Shown here piece by piece: positions 1 to 8,774 of a stretch of 35,299 nt of DNA. The notes under the pieces are model-generated. The model saw only the letters and a list, made by a program, of their open reading frames with translations. It was not told the DNA's origin and ran no database searches. A program made the translations under genes and the position numbers. This DNA comes from Acetatifactor sp. (GTDB lineage Bacteria; Bacillota; Clostridia; Lachnospirales; Lachnospiraceae). The DNA lies in NCBI GenBank assembly GCA_029050705.1, contig JAIDME010000494.1, positions 1 through 35,299 of the forward strand, read 5' to 3'. Positions within the stretch are counted from its first letter, which is position 1, and each line of letters begins with the position of its first letter.

Positions 1-49
1 CAATCGTCAGCGCACACAGCCCGCGCTTTATCTTCCCTTTTCCCTTCAT
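1..49 (-). CDS. N-terminus of a further CDS running off the left edge (MKGKGKIKRGLCALTI..., possibly a signal peptide or basic N-terminus)
   Basis: ATG at 49 (complement), open to the window edge, AGGAAAGG-like RBS upstream; immediately downstream of the GH43 gene in the same orientation. Too short to identify. Confidence 0.4.
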   Translation of the reverse strand, partial: MKGKGKIKRGLCALTI

Positions 50-117
50 ACTGCAAATCATTCCTTTCCTGATGCCGCCAGTACTCCTGCGTGCTGTCCC
101 GTTCAGTATAAACGTGA

Positions 118-1764
118 TCAGTGCCCGGCCGTGTACGAGAAACTCCTGAAGCAGGCTGCCTGCTCCCTGCTGTCCCTGTCTGCCACCGCGTACATACCCA
201 CGGTACAACCCACAAAACCGCCCGCTACCTCGGTGGAAAGCCCCCGGATATCTATGTTGCCGCACAAAAGACCGGTGCCGGGGATGCTCTGTCCTGTGCC
301 TTCGACGATCCAGTCAGTCTCAAGCTCCACGAATGCGGTAAGTCCCTCCACCTTCATCGTCAGTCTGACCCCGCCGGAGACAGCATCCTCCTTCAGACTT
401 TCTGCATCCTGCCGGATCAGGTGTTTCCCCATGAGCTGATCCTCACCCTCCCGGCAGAGAATGACTGCTGCCTCTAAGCCCTCTTCCCCGCAGCCGACCT
501 CCGCCCGCAGATGAAACTCATTGCTCTGTACCAGTGCAATACCGGCGCGCCTGCCCTCTGTCAGATTCTCCGTCTGAAAGACGGCGGATGCCCGAAAGCT
601 ATGGTGCTGCTGTCTCACGCAGACATAGGAGGGACTGTCCTTCTCCTTTAAAGTAATGCTGCGGAAGGCAAGCTTCAGACCCTCTTTATCCAGAGCGTAC
701 ATATCTTCCCCGGGATTGCGCAGGGTGAGGAATTCGTCCCCCAGCCTGTCCATAGCAGTGAAATCATAGATGCGGCTGCTGCCGGGCACACAGTTGGCCG
801 ATGTGTCATAGGTTCCGTCTCCCACAGGATTCCACTCCGGCAGATCGATCTCCACCTCATCCGTAAGAATTCCCACGCCGGGATTTACCACCGGCCAGCC
901 GTTTTCCCAGACCACCTTTGCCAGGAAGGTCTCTCTGCCCATGGTTGTATAGCCTTCCAGCGGGCGCACCGCCAGCATCACCATATACCACTCCCCCCTG
1001 GGGGTCTCGACCATGTCCGCATGGCCTACGTATTTGACAGGATATGCCTGCCCCAGATGCCTGTGGGTAAGGATGGGATTGCAGAAATTGTTTTCATAAG
1101 GACCGTAAATCTCCCTGCTCCTGCACACAGTCACGGCATGCTCCGGGCCTGTCCCGCCCTCCGCATGCATAATGTAGTAATAGCCGTCCTTTTTATAGAG
1201 ATGGGGGCCCTCCGGCCAATGGACGCCCCGCATGGCACCGTTCCAGACGTTATGTACCTCTCCCACCAGCTTCATCTGTCCGATGTCCAGTTCCTGAATC
1301 CAGATAAAGTAATCGCCGTCATATCTGCAGCCTTCAGGATTGGGATGGGTTCCGATATAATAGCACTTCCCGTCATCATCAAAGAACAGACTGGGGTCAA
1401 TACCGTCCGCTCCCTGCAGGTAATAGGGATCAGACCATGGACCCGCCGGGTTTTCAGCCTTCACAATATAGTTCCCGCCAAAGGACACATTGGTACAGAT
1501 GACGTAATAGGTGCCGTTGTGATAACGCATGGTGGGCGCGAACAGTCCCTGAGAATGCCCCGCATTCTTCAGAGGCAGCTGTTCCTGCCTGTGCATGGCG
1601 TTTCCGATCTGTTCCCAGTGCACCAGATCTCTGCTGTGCAGGATGGGCAGCCCGGGAAAATAGGCAAAAGTTGAATTGATCAGATAATAATCTCCTCCCA
1701 CCGCACAGATGGAAGGATCCGGATAAAATCCCGGCATGATGGGGTTCTTTGCTATGACTGACAT
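118..1764 (-). CDS. Glycoside hydrolase family 43 protein (beta-xylosidase/alpha-arabinofuranosidase type), probably cytoplasmic
   Basis: N-terminal NPIMPGFYPDPSICAVGGDYYLINSTF motif typical of GH43, with DGIDPSLFFDDDGK and GPHLYKKDGYYYIMHAEGG. RBS AGGAGGCGG before ATG; no signal peptide. Confidence 0.93.
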   Translation of the reverse strand: MSVIAKNPIMPGFYPDPSICAVGGDYYLINSTFAYFPGLPILHSRDLVHWEQIGNAMHRQEQLPLKNAGHSQGLFAPTMRYHNGTYYVICTNVSFGGNYIVKAENPAGPWSDPYYLQGADGIDPSLFFDDDGKCYYIGTHPNPEGCRYDGDYFIWIQELDIGQMKLVGEVHNVWNGAMRGVHWPEGPHLYKKDGYYYIMHAEGGTGPEHAVTVCRSREIYGPYENNFCNPILTHRHLGQAYPVKYVGHADMVETPRGEWYMVMLAVRPLEGYTTMGRETFLAKVVWENGWPVVNPGVGILTDEVEIDLPEWNPVGDGTYDTSANCVPGSSRIYDFTAMDRLGDEFLTLRNPGEDMYALDKEGLKLAFRSITLKEKDSPSYVCVRQQHHSFRASAVFQTENLTEGRRAGIALVQSNEFHLRAEVGCGEEGLEAAVILCREGEDQLMGKHLIRQDAESLKEDAVSGGVRLTMKVEGLTAFVELETDWIVEGTGQSIPGTGLLCGNIDIRGLSTEVAGGFVGCTVGMYAVADRDSREQAACFRSFSYTAGH

Positions 1765-1775
1765 ATTGCCGCCTC

Positions 1776-3206
1776 CTAATTCTTTTTCTCTGTAAAGGCA
1801 TAAAACGCAGGCTTCACCTGATAATGCTCATCAAACAGCAAAGGACACTGAGGCAGATTTTCGGTGCTGCCGCCGCCCACGTTGGAACTGCTCTGAAGCC
1901 AGGAATAGTGATCCACCGTCCCCCAGAAGGTAATGCTGGTAACACTGATATCCTCCGCCTCGTTCTCCGTCTGCATCACGTTGTACAGAAGCTTATAGCG
2001 GCCGTACTGCTTCTTGTATTCCGTTTCTTTCGCCTCATCGCTGCCGTCATAGCCTTCGCTGGCCTTCAGGTCAAGCTCCGAGAACTGCACATTCCCAACG
2101 ATGCGCGCATACTGCCGGATAGCATAATCCACCTTATCAAACGTGGGGGATTCCATACTGTAATGCCCCTGCATGCCCATAGCGGTTATCCGGGTTCCAA
2201 CGCCGGGTTCCCCTTCACGGGACTTGATCTCCGTCAAAAGCTCTTTGATATGCTCTATCTTGTTATCCATACACTCGTTATAGTCATTGTAGTACAGTTC
2301 AAGATCCGCAGGTGCATATTTATTGGCATAGATGAAAGCATTGATTATGAACTCGTTGCTCTGATAGACATGCCACCAGCTGGAGTTGCTGCCGTGGCGA
2401 TCCTCAGAGAGGGACTCATTGGGATTCTCGCTGTCGGTGCGGTATACATGGTCTCCATCGCTGCAGGCTTCGTTCACTACATCCCAGCCGTAGAACATAC
2501 CCTTATATTTGCTGTCCTCTCCGGTGAAATGAGTCAGCATGGTGCGAATGTACCATTCCAGACGCTTGTTCATAGTCTCCTTGTCCGCATACTCCTTGTT
2601 CTTGTCATAGTCCACATGAAAGAACCACTCAGGCGTCTGGGCATGCCATAACAGCACATGTCCCTTTACCATAATCTTGTCGTCCGGATGCTCCGCGTTC
2701 CAGTCATAAATCTTATCCAGCATCCTCTCCGCCCGGGAATAGTCCAGTTTCGGCACCACAATCGTCTCGCCGTTCAATTCCGCTTCCTCCGTGCCGGGGC
2801 AGCTTCCCACACTGTAACCCACCATGGCATCCGGCTTCAGCTCATTTCCGAATGTGATGGCATTAAAGTGGGTAGTGATGATCTCCCACACCTTCTCATC
2901 GTTCAGCTCGCCTTCCGTGGCTGCACAGCCAATGCGGCAGCCCATGATATCCATTACCGCATCTTTTAAAACAGGTACTTCCTCCGTTTCTCCCTCCTGA
3001 CCGGAGGTGCTTTCCTCCGATTCCGGTGTACCGGTCTCATCTGTTTCAGACTGTTCCGTTTCAACCTTCTCTGTTTCAGACTGATCTGTGTCTGTCTGCA
3101 CCGGACTCCCGCTGCCCTGTGTTTTATCTGTATCATTGCCGCAGCCGGCAAGCAGGGATGACGCAAGCACCAGTGCAAAAGCTGCACCTGCAATTGTTTT
3201 TCGCAT
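1776..3206 (-). CDS. Endo-1,4-beta-xylanase, GH10, secreted lipoprotein
   Basis: Lipobox LLAGCGN after MRKTIAGAAFALVLASS, then an acidic Ser/Thr/Glu linker. GH10 motifs GHVLLWHAQTPEWF, WDVVNEA, YNDYNE, QFSELDL. Start chosen at MRKTIAG (GGAGGTG RBS) rather than the ORF-track start at 3227. Confidence 0.94.
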   Translation of the reverse strand: MRKTIAGAAFALVLASSLLAGCGNDTDKTQGSGSPVQTDTDQSETEKVETEQSETDETGTPESEESTSGQEGETEEVPVLKDAVMDIMGCRIGCAATEGELNDEKVWEIITTHFNAITFGNELKPDAMVGYSVGSCPGTEEAELNGETIVVPKLDYSRAERMLDKIYDWNAEHPDDKIMVKGHVLLWHAQTPEWFFHVDYDKNKEYADKETMNKRLEWYIRTMLTHFTGEDSKYKGMFYGWDVVNEACSDGDHVYRTDSENPNESLSEDRHGSNSSWWHVYQSNEFIINAFIYANKYAPADLELYYNDYNECMDNKIEHIKELLTEIKSREGEPGVGTRITAMGMQGHYSMESPTFDKVDYAIRQYARIVGNVQFSELDLKASEGYDGSDEAKETEYKKQYGRYKLLYNVMQTENEAEDISVTSITFWGTVDHYSWLQSSSNVGGGSTENLPQCPLLFDEHYQVKPAFYAFTEKKN

Positions 3207-3239
3207 ATTCTCACACCTCCGAGTCATTTTTATATAAAA

Positions 3240-3245
3240 ATTATA
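3240..3245 (-). promoter_or_regulatory. -10 element (TATAAT on minus strand) of the xylanase promoter; no good -35
   Basis: ATTATA at 3240-3245 reads TATAAT on the minus strand, about 25 nt upstream of the GGAGGTG RBS. The -35 region (GGGAAT) is poor, as expected for an activator-dependent promoter. Confidence 0.5.
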
Positions 3246-3267
3246 ACGGATTCATGGAAATAATTCC

Positions 3268-3330
3268 CCATAATTCTTGCTGTTCTCTCCTCATTTATTG
3301 CTTTTTCTTCCTCATCTGTTGCTTTTTGGT
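3268..3330. repeat. Three tandem 21-bp direct repeats, candidate AraC-family operator
   Basis: ccataattcTTGCTgTTctct (3268-3288), cctcatttaTTGCTtTTtctt (3289-3309), cctcatctgTTGCTtTTtggt (3310-3330). The core TTGCT[GT]TT starts at 3277, 3298 and 3319, exactly 21 bp apart. Confidence 0.75.
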
Positions 3331-3332
3331 AA

Positions 3333-3361
3333 TTTACAATTTGAACTTTAAATGCTACAAT
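3333..3361 (+). promoter_or_regulatory. Promoter of the araC-family gene: TTTACA-17-TACAAT
   Basis: TTTACA 3333-3338, 17-nt spacer, TACAAT 3356-3361; followed by GAAAGGAAGG RBS and ATG at 3390. Confidence 0.65.
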
Positions 3362-3389
3362 AAGGATAATTACGAAAGGAAGGCAGATT

Positions 3390-4325
3390 ATGACAACAAA
3401 AAATACTCTGCAGGATCGTCAGATATATTACAGCGTAAATTCAGATACTGCTCAGAGCCGCATTCTTACAGGAACCGGGCAGGAGCTTGTCCAGTACCGT
3501 CAAAATACATTCATGCGCATCTGGTATAACGACTTGTACGCAGACTTCGAGCCTCACTGGCACTCTGCCCTTGAAATCATCACTCCCGAAGAAAACTGGT
3601 ATGATATTACAATTGATGGAACCACCTACCACTCCGTACCGGGCGATATCATGATCATTCCCCCCGGGGAACTGCATTCCCTGCAGGCACCGGAGACCGG
3701 CAGCCGCTTCATCTTTTTATTCGATTTGTCGACCTTTAACAGACTTCACGGTTTTGCCAGCATCCAGCCCATCCTGTCATCTCCCATACATCTCACCCGA
3801 GGCGCTTACCCCAGGATTTATGATGATGCCTACCAGCTCCTTGCGCAGGTTCGGAACGAATATTTTACCCAGAATGAGTTTGCAGAGCTGACAATATATT
3901 CTCTTCTGCTCAGCTTATTTGTCAAACTGGGGACTAACCATATGAGCAGCATTCCTCTCTTTTCCAACAGCAGGATACACAAACAAAAGGAATATGCTGA
4001 CAAGTTCAACACGGTCATGGACTACATCGACACCCATTACATGGAAAATCTGAACCTGAATGATATCGCAGACTCTATCGGTTTCAGCAAATATCATTTT
4101 TCCAGGTTGTTCAAGCAGTACACCAATTATACCTTCTGTAACTATATCTGCCATAGGCGCATCAAAATAGCGGAAGAGCTTTTGGAACAGCCGGATTTAT
4201 CCATCACCGAGGTTGCCCTGCAGGCGGGCTTTCCCAGCATTTCCACCTTCAATCGCCTGTTCAAGCAGACCAAGGGCTGCAGCCCCAGCGAATACAGAGA
4301 GAAAAATAAATCAATGCTTCTATGA
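3390..4325 (+). CDS. AraC-family transcriptional regulator with N-terminal cupin sensor domain
   Basis: C-terminal double HTH: LNLNDIADSIGFSKYHFSRLFKQYTNYTFCNYICHRRIKIAEELLEQPDLSITEVALQAGFPSISTFNRLFKQTKGCSPSEYR. Cupin-like N-terminus (HWHSALEIITPEENWYDI...PGDIMIIPPGELHSL). Confidence 0.95.
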   Translation: MTTKNTLQDRQIYYSVNSDTAQSRILTGTGQELVQYRQNTFMRIWYNDLYADFEPHWHSALEIITPEENWYDITIDGTTYHSVPGDIMIIPPGELHSLQAPETGSRFIFLFDLSTFNRLHGFASIQPILSSPIHLTRGAYPRIYDDAYQLLAQVRNEYFTQNEFAELTIYSLLLSLFVKLGTNHMSSIPLFSNSRIHKQKEYADKFNTVMDYIDTHYMENLNLNDIADSIGFSKYHFSRLFKQYTNYTFCNYICHRRIKIAEELLEQPDLSITEVALQAGFPSISTFNRLFKQTKGCSPSEYREKNKSMLL

Positions 4326-5204
4326 CTCCGGATTGGATATCACAATCTTGCCGTCATGAAGTCCGATACTGACCTTGTTGTCCTTCAGCTGCAGACTCTC
4401 CAGAAATTCAGCGGGGAGCTGCAGTCGTCCCGCACGATCCAGAATGACATACTCATCCTGGGTATCCTCCTGTCTCCAATCGATAGAACTCTCCTGAAGT
4501 CTGTCGGCATAGGCCTCCTTCAGCACTCTCTCGCTGCTGATCTTCCCATCCCTGATGGCAACCACTCTCCTGACCTTCTTTGAGAGCGCCACATCATGCG
4601 TGACGATGAGAATTGTCTGACCGTTCCTGTTCAGTTCGGTAAACACATCAAAAATATAGTTGGCAGTCTTCACATCCACGCTTCCCGTAGGCTCATCCGC
4701 CAGCAGAAGCCTGGGGGAATTGGCCAGAGCGATGGCAATGGCCACCCTCTGCTGTTCGCCGCCGGAGAGCATGTTCATGCGGCTCCGCTTCTTGGCACTC
4801 ATACCTACCATCTCCAGAAGCTCCAGGGCTTTGCCCTTTTTCTTTCGCTGGCTGGAAAGGCTCATGGGCAGCATGATATTCTCCAGCACCGTCAGATAGG
4901 GAAGAAGATTCCGCCCGTTATTCTGCCACACAAACCCAACAGTATTGCGCTTATACAGTACCAGCTGTTTCTCCGTCATGGTAAACAGGTTGCTGCCCGC
5001 CACATGGAGAGAACCGGCGCTGGGTCGATCCAGTCCGCCGATCATATTCAGGAAGGTGGATTTTCCGCTTCCGCTGTTTCCGATGATGGCCGTAAGTTCT
5101 CCCTCCTCCACGGTCAAATCAAGCCCCTGGAGCGCCAGCACCTCCGTCTGCTTCGACTTATAGATTTTTACCAGGCTGTCCGCCTGTATCATTGTCTCCG
5201 GCAT
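4320..5204 (-). CDS. ABC transporter ATP-binding protein (MacB/LolD-like) with C-terminal SpoVT/AbrB-like domain
   Basis: Walker A GNSGSGKST, signature LSGGEQQR, Walker B LLLADEPTGS. C-terminus YVILDRAGRLQLPAEFLESLQLKDNKVSIGLHDGKIVISNPES matches the AbrB swapped-hairpin pattern. Start at MPETMIQ (RBS GGAAGGAG), not the ORF-track start at 5297. Confidence 0.9.
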   Translation of the reverse strand: MPETMIQADSLVKIYKSKQTEVLALQGLDLTVEEGELTAIIGNSGSGKSTFLNMIGGLDRPSAGSLHVAGSNLFTMTEKQLVLYKRNTVGFVWQNNGRNLLPYLTVLENIMLPMSLSSQRKKKGKALELLEMVGMSAKKRSRMNMLSGGEQQRVAIAIALANSPRLLLADEPTGSVDVKTANYIFDVFTELNRNGQTILIVTHDVALSKKVRRVVAIRDGKISSERVLKEAYADRLQESSIDWRQEDTQDEYVILDRAGRLQLPAEFLESLQLKDNKVSIGLHDGKIVISNPES

Positions 5205-5250
5205 TATCTGTCTCCTTCCCACGCTTATCCGCCGCAGGCACGTTCCCTTA

Positions 5251-5949
5251 TCATAGGTTCTCCCCGCCATGAACCTGCTCTCCCGCCTCCAGTTCAATGA
5301 TCATGTCCCCGGCGCCCATCAGCCCTACGTCATGGGTCGTCATGAGGACGGTGATCCCTTCCTTCCTTGTCATCTCCTGAAACAGCTTCGTAACCTGTGC
5401 CGCCATTGCGCTGTCCAACTCCGCGGTAGGCTCGTCCGCCAAAATCAGCTTGGGGCGATGAGCGATGGCTCTGGCAATGGCTACCCTCTGCTGCTCGCCG
5501 CCGGACATTTCCGCCGGCATATGACGCGCACGATTTCCAAGCCCTACCATCTTTAAACATTCCTCCACCCGCTTATCCCGCTCCCGCCCGGCTTTGATGC
5601 CCGCCAACCGCATGGAAAACTCCACATTCTGGAAAGCGTTCATGGTGGGGATCAGGGAAACTGCCTGGAATACGAAGCCCATGTCCTTCCTTCTGAGATT
5701 TTCCCGCGCTTTGTCGGACATTTTGCCCACTGCCCTGCCGTCGATTAAAACTGTGCCGGAAGTGGGATGATCCAGCGCCCCGATAATGTTCATCAGGGTA
5801 GTCTTACCGGAGCCGGAGCGGCCTTTTAAGATCGTCAGGGTGCTCCTCATGACTTTAACGTTTATGTTCTTCAGCGCCTGGAACTCTCCCCCCGGAACGG
5901 AGAAAATACGGTTTACCCCGCTTACTTCAATCAAACAATCATTCGCCAT
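5251..5949 (-). CDS. ABC transporter ATP-binding protein (MacB/LolD-like)
   Basis: GRSGSGKTT, MSGGEQQRVAIARAIAHRPKLILADEPTAELD, H-loop MTTHD. Start overlaps the upstream stop as TAATG. Confidence 0.94.
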   Translation of the reverse strand: MANDCLIEVSGVNRIFSVPGGEFQALKNINVKVMRSTLTILKGRSGSGKTTLMNIIGALDHPTSGTVLIDGRAVGKMSDKARENLRRKDMGFVFQAVSLIPTMNAFQNVEFSMRLAGIKAGRERDKRVEECLKMVGLGNRARHMPAEMSGGEQQRVAIARAIAHRPKLILADEPTAELDSAMAAQVTKLFQEMTRKEGITVLMTTHDVGLMGAGDMIIELEAGEQVHGGENL

Positions 5950-8774
5950 TATTCTTCCCCTAACTTCAATGCCTTCGTTACATTCAACTTAAAGATCAGT
6001 ATGATCAGCACCACCAGACAAAGAAACATCACTCCGGCTATCACACTGTATAACCTGACCATATCCGATGCGTTGACCACCAGATTCATGGGAAGCACCT
6101 GATTTGTAGCCGCATAAGCCTGCTGCAGGATGGGCACGAACATGTCTGACGCCGCCTTTCCTATGCCGATGCCGGCAATTACCGAGAACACTCCTGAGAA
6201 AATCTGCTCATTCAGCAGCATATGGATCAACTCGCCCTTGTGCATGCCGCAGGCTCTTAAAACGCCGAACATCATCTCTCTGGAGCGTATGGACATAATC
6301 CAGTAAATCAGATATCCCACGGCACAGAGCAGGATGGTGACGAGAAATCCCATGGTAAGTACGCCGTTGGTTCCCTGCAGCAGAGGGTCCTCCACCGTTT
6401 TCTTCAATTCCGACGCCTTGTCCGTATATTTGGTGAGTCGGATGTTGTTTTCCTTAAACCATGCGTAAACATCCGCAGAATCATAGCCATCCTTCAGGCC
6501 AATCCACACCTGATAGGGTCTCACACCCAGCTTCTGACGCAGCTTGCTGTAATGTGCCACAACCATCAGATTATCCTCGGTGGTGGTCGTACCGTCCGGA
6601 TTTACCTTTGTAACCATGGGAGCGTACCCCGGCCAATAGCTGAAAAATCCCACGATTTTTCCTGTTATTGTCCTGCCTGAACTGTTTTTCCCATCTGTCA
6701 CGTCTGCTATTCCGTAAGTAATCTTGTCTCCCAGCTTATACCCCAGTTTGCTCCTGAAGTTTTCCGACACCAAAATTCCGTCCGCATCCACGGCAAGATC
6801 GTTGAGATACTCATAATAATGCCGACCGTTCAGCTCGTAATCCACCCAGGTAATCTCACCGAACTCCCGGGTATGTATGCCCATCACCGTGGCATTCTGA
6901 CTGCCCCCATCCGATGTCTCCACATAAGCGTCCTGACTAAGCTGGACTCTTGTATATCCCTCGGCAAAATCCATGGCAGCATACTTAGAATAATCCGGCT
7001 CCGAATAGTCTCCGGTATATGCGCCGTTCCTGTCCGTCACTGCCCGCCAGACCTCCTGAACCACAATATCCGCCCCGTTCATGTATTCCGCGTTTTTATA
7101 GGCGTTCTCCAAAATGGTACGGGCCACGGTGGCATGATACATGCCCAGGGAGATGGTAATGATCAGAAACAGCATGATGAACTGCTGTTTCCTGCCGTTC
7201 TTGGCATTCTCCATGAAAGAAGCATAACTCGCAGGTCTCCAGAAGCGCTTGCCCAATATGTAAACCAACTGCACCAGATATGGCTGCAGCCTGAGAAAAA
7301 ACAGCCCCAGTCCCACAATGAACAAAGACGAGCTTATGTACAGCAGCGGATCCAGAGATTCCCCTGTCAGCACGCTCTCCCCAATCCGGGCGGAATTCCT
7401 GTGAAAACTGTAATAACCGTACAGGGAAACTCCCAGAAGAATCACATCCAGGAAGAGCTTCTCCCACCAGCTCTTTTTTTTCAGAGCCTTCTGCTGCTTC
7501 AGCTTCACAATAGTAATCCGGCTGTGCTTTATGGCGGGAAGCGCCATGATGAACAGAGCTGCCAGCATAGCCGCCGCAGCGTAGATCCATACCTCCCCGG
7601 TAAAGGTCAGCGTCAGCGTATTGAAGCTGTCAAACTCCAAAAAGCTCCTGGCAGACCCAAGAATACGGCTGAACACCATTCCCAGAGGTATGCCGAGTCC
7701 GCCGCCCGCCAGGGTAAGGATCGTGCACTGATACAGATACAGACGGAAAATCTGCCCTCCTGAGCTGCCCCGGCTTTTGATCACCGAAATCTCGTTTCTC
7801 TCCATATCATACATCTGGCCGGAAATCATGAACAGAAACGCACCAAGCATGATAAGGACGGGAATCTGAAGAATCATCAGTGTGGCGCTGATACGTGCCT
7901 GCTTCCTGGTGTAGCTGTCCAGAATATCGCGGTATTCCGGCCTTTTCACAGTGTTGTTGAAAGGCCCCGTCTCCGTGAGGTAATCCGTGGCGGCAATCAG
8001 TTCTTCGACCTGACCCGCCTTAATATCCTCATATTCAAACATCGGAAAATAATTGCAGGTAAAAGAATATTTCCCTGCATTTTCTCCGGTAAACATGCTC
8101 CGGAACAGCTCCATATCCATGAGAACCGTATTGTTCAGGCTCTCCGGCTTTATCTGCCAGTAAAAATCGCTTTTGGACTCAGCGTCAAAGACACCCTTGA
8201 CATACAGCCTGATCCGTTCGCCCTCAGCATCCTTCATGTCATTAAACACCAGCGTCTCGCCTGCCACAATCTTCATGTCTACCATGGCGGACTGGCTTAC
8301 CAGCACCTCGATACAGCCATCCTCCGTCAGCCCGCTCTCCGAAAACGTCTCGCCGCTGAGTATCTTCGCGTGCCGGGTCAGATCGGAAAGGGCGCCCAGT
8401 CGCAGACTGACATCCTCCAGTTCCGTCCTGTTCATTTCAGAGTGAATATTCATGGGCGACATACTATAGAAAGCCACTGTCTCCTTTTCCGTCACACCCA
8501 GGTCGCCGCAGATATTCTCCATCAGCTCCTCCATGCGGGCCACAGTCTTTCCTCCCTTGTCCTTTTTTGAGATCACGGTCAGGCTGTTCATGGCAGGCCA
8601 CTTTCCTTCGGAGGCAACATAATTTTGAAATTCCTCCTGCAGCATCCTGTCATAGGCAGCAGTCTGATAGAGAGGAAAACTGACTACCGTGGCGATAAGC
8701 AGAAGGCTTCCCAGAAGCAGACACAGATTCATCCATTTTTTGTGCCTCAGCTTTTGCAACATTATTCTATACAT
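5949..8774 (-). CDS. FtsX/MacB-like ABC transporter permease (large)
   Basis: N-terminal TM (MYRIMLQKLRHKKWMNLCLLLGSLLLIATVVSFPLY), large extracytoplasmic regions, two TM clusters and a C-terminal FtsX-like TM region. Adjacent to the ATPases. Start at MYRIMLQ preferred (AAGGAATGG RBS). Confidence 0.88.
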   Translation of the reverse strand: MYRIMLQKLRHKKWMNLCLLLGSLLLIATVVSFPLYQTAAYDRMLQEEFQNYVASEGKWPAMNSLTVISKKDKGGKTVARMEELMENICGDLGVTEKETVAFYSMSPMNIHSEMNRTELEDVSLRLGALSDLTRHAKILSGETFSESGLTEDGCIEVLVSQSAMVDMKIVAGETLVFNDMKDAEGERIRLYVKGVFDAESKSDFYWQIKPESLNNTVLMDMELFRSMFTGENAGKYSFTCNYFPMFEYEDIKAGQVEELIAATDYLTETGPFNNTVKRPEYRDILDSYTRKQARISATLMILQIPVLIMLGAFLFMISGQMYDMERNEISVIKSRGSSGGQIFRLYLYQCTILTLAGGGLGIPLGMVFSRILGSARSFLEFDSFNTLTLTFTGEVWIYAAAAMLAALFIMALPAIKHSRITIVKLKQQKALKKKSWWEKLFLDVILLGVSLYGYYSFHRNSARIGESVLTGESLDPLLYISSSLFIVGLGLFFLRLQPYLVQLVYILGKRFWRPASYASFMENAKNGRKQQFIMLFLIITISLGMYHATVARTILENAYKNAEYMNGADIVVQEVWRAVTDRNGAYTGDYSEPDYSKYAAMDFAEGYTRVQLSQDAYVETSDGGSQNATVMGIHTREFGEITWVDYELNGRHYYEYLNDLAVDADGILVSENFRSKLGYKLGDKITYGIADVTDGKNSSGRTITGKIVGFFSYWPGYAPMVTKVNPDGTTTTEDNLMVVAHYSKLRQKLGVRPYQVWIGLKDGYDSADVYAWFKENNIRLTKYTDKASELKKTVEDPLLQGTNGVLTMGFLVTILLCAVGYLIYWIMSIRSREMMFGVLRACGMHKGELIHMLLNEQIFSGVFSVIAGIGIGKAASDMFVPILQQAYAATNQVLPMNLVVNASDMVRLYSVIAGVMFLCLVVLIILIFKLNVTKALKLGEE

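Noticed and set aside
3036-3090. Repeated tctgtttcagactg in the xylanase linker
   Set aside because: Low-complexity Ser/Thr/Glu linker coding sequence; a usual feature of surface lipoproteins.
5205-5297. N-terminal extension of the AbrB-fused ATPase, overlapping the upstream ATPase gene
   Set aside because: GGAAGGAG RBS before ATG at 5204; the extension lacks ABC homology and overlaps the neighbouring CDS.
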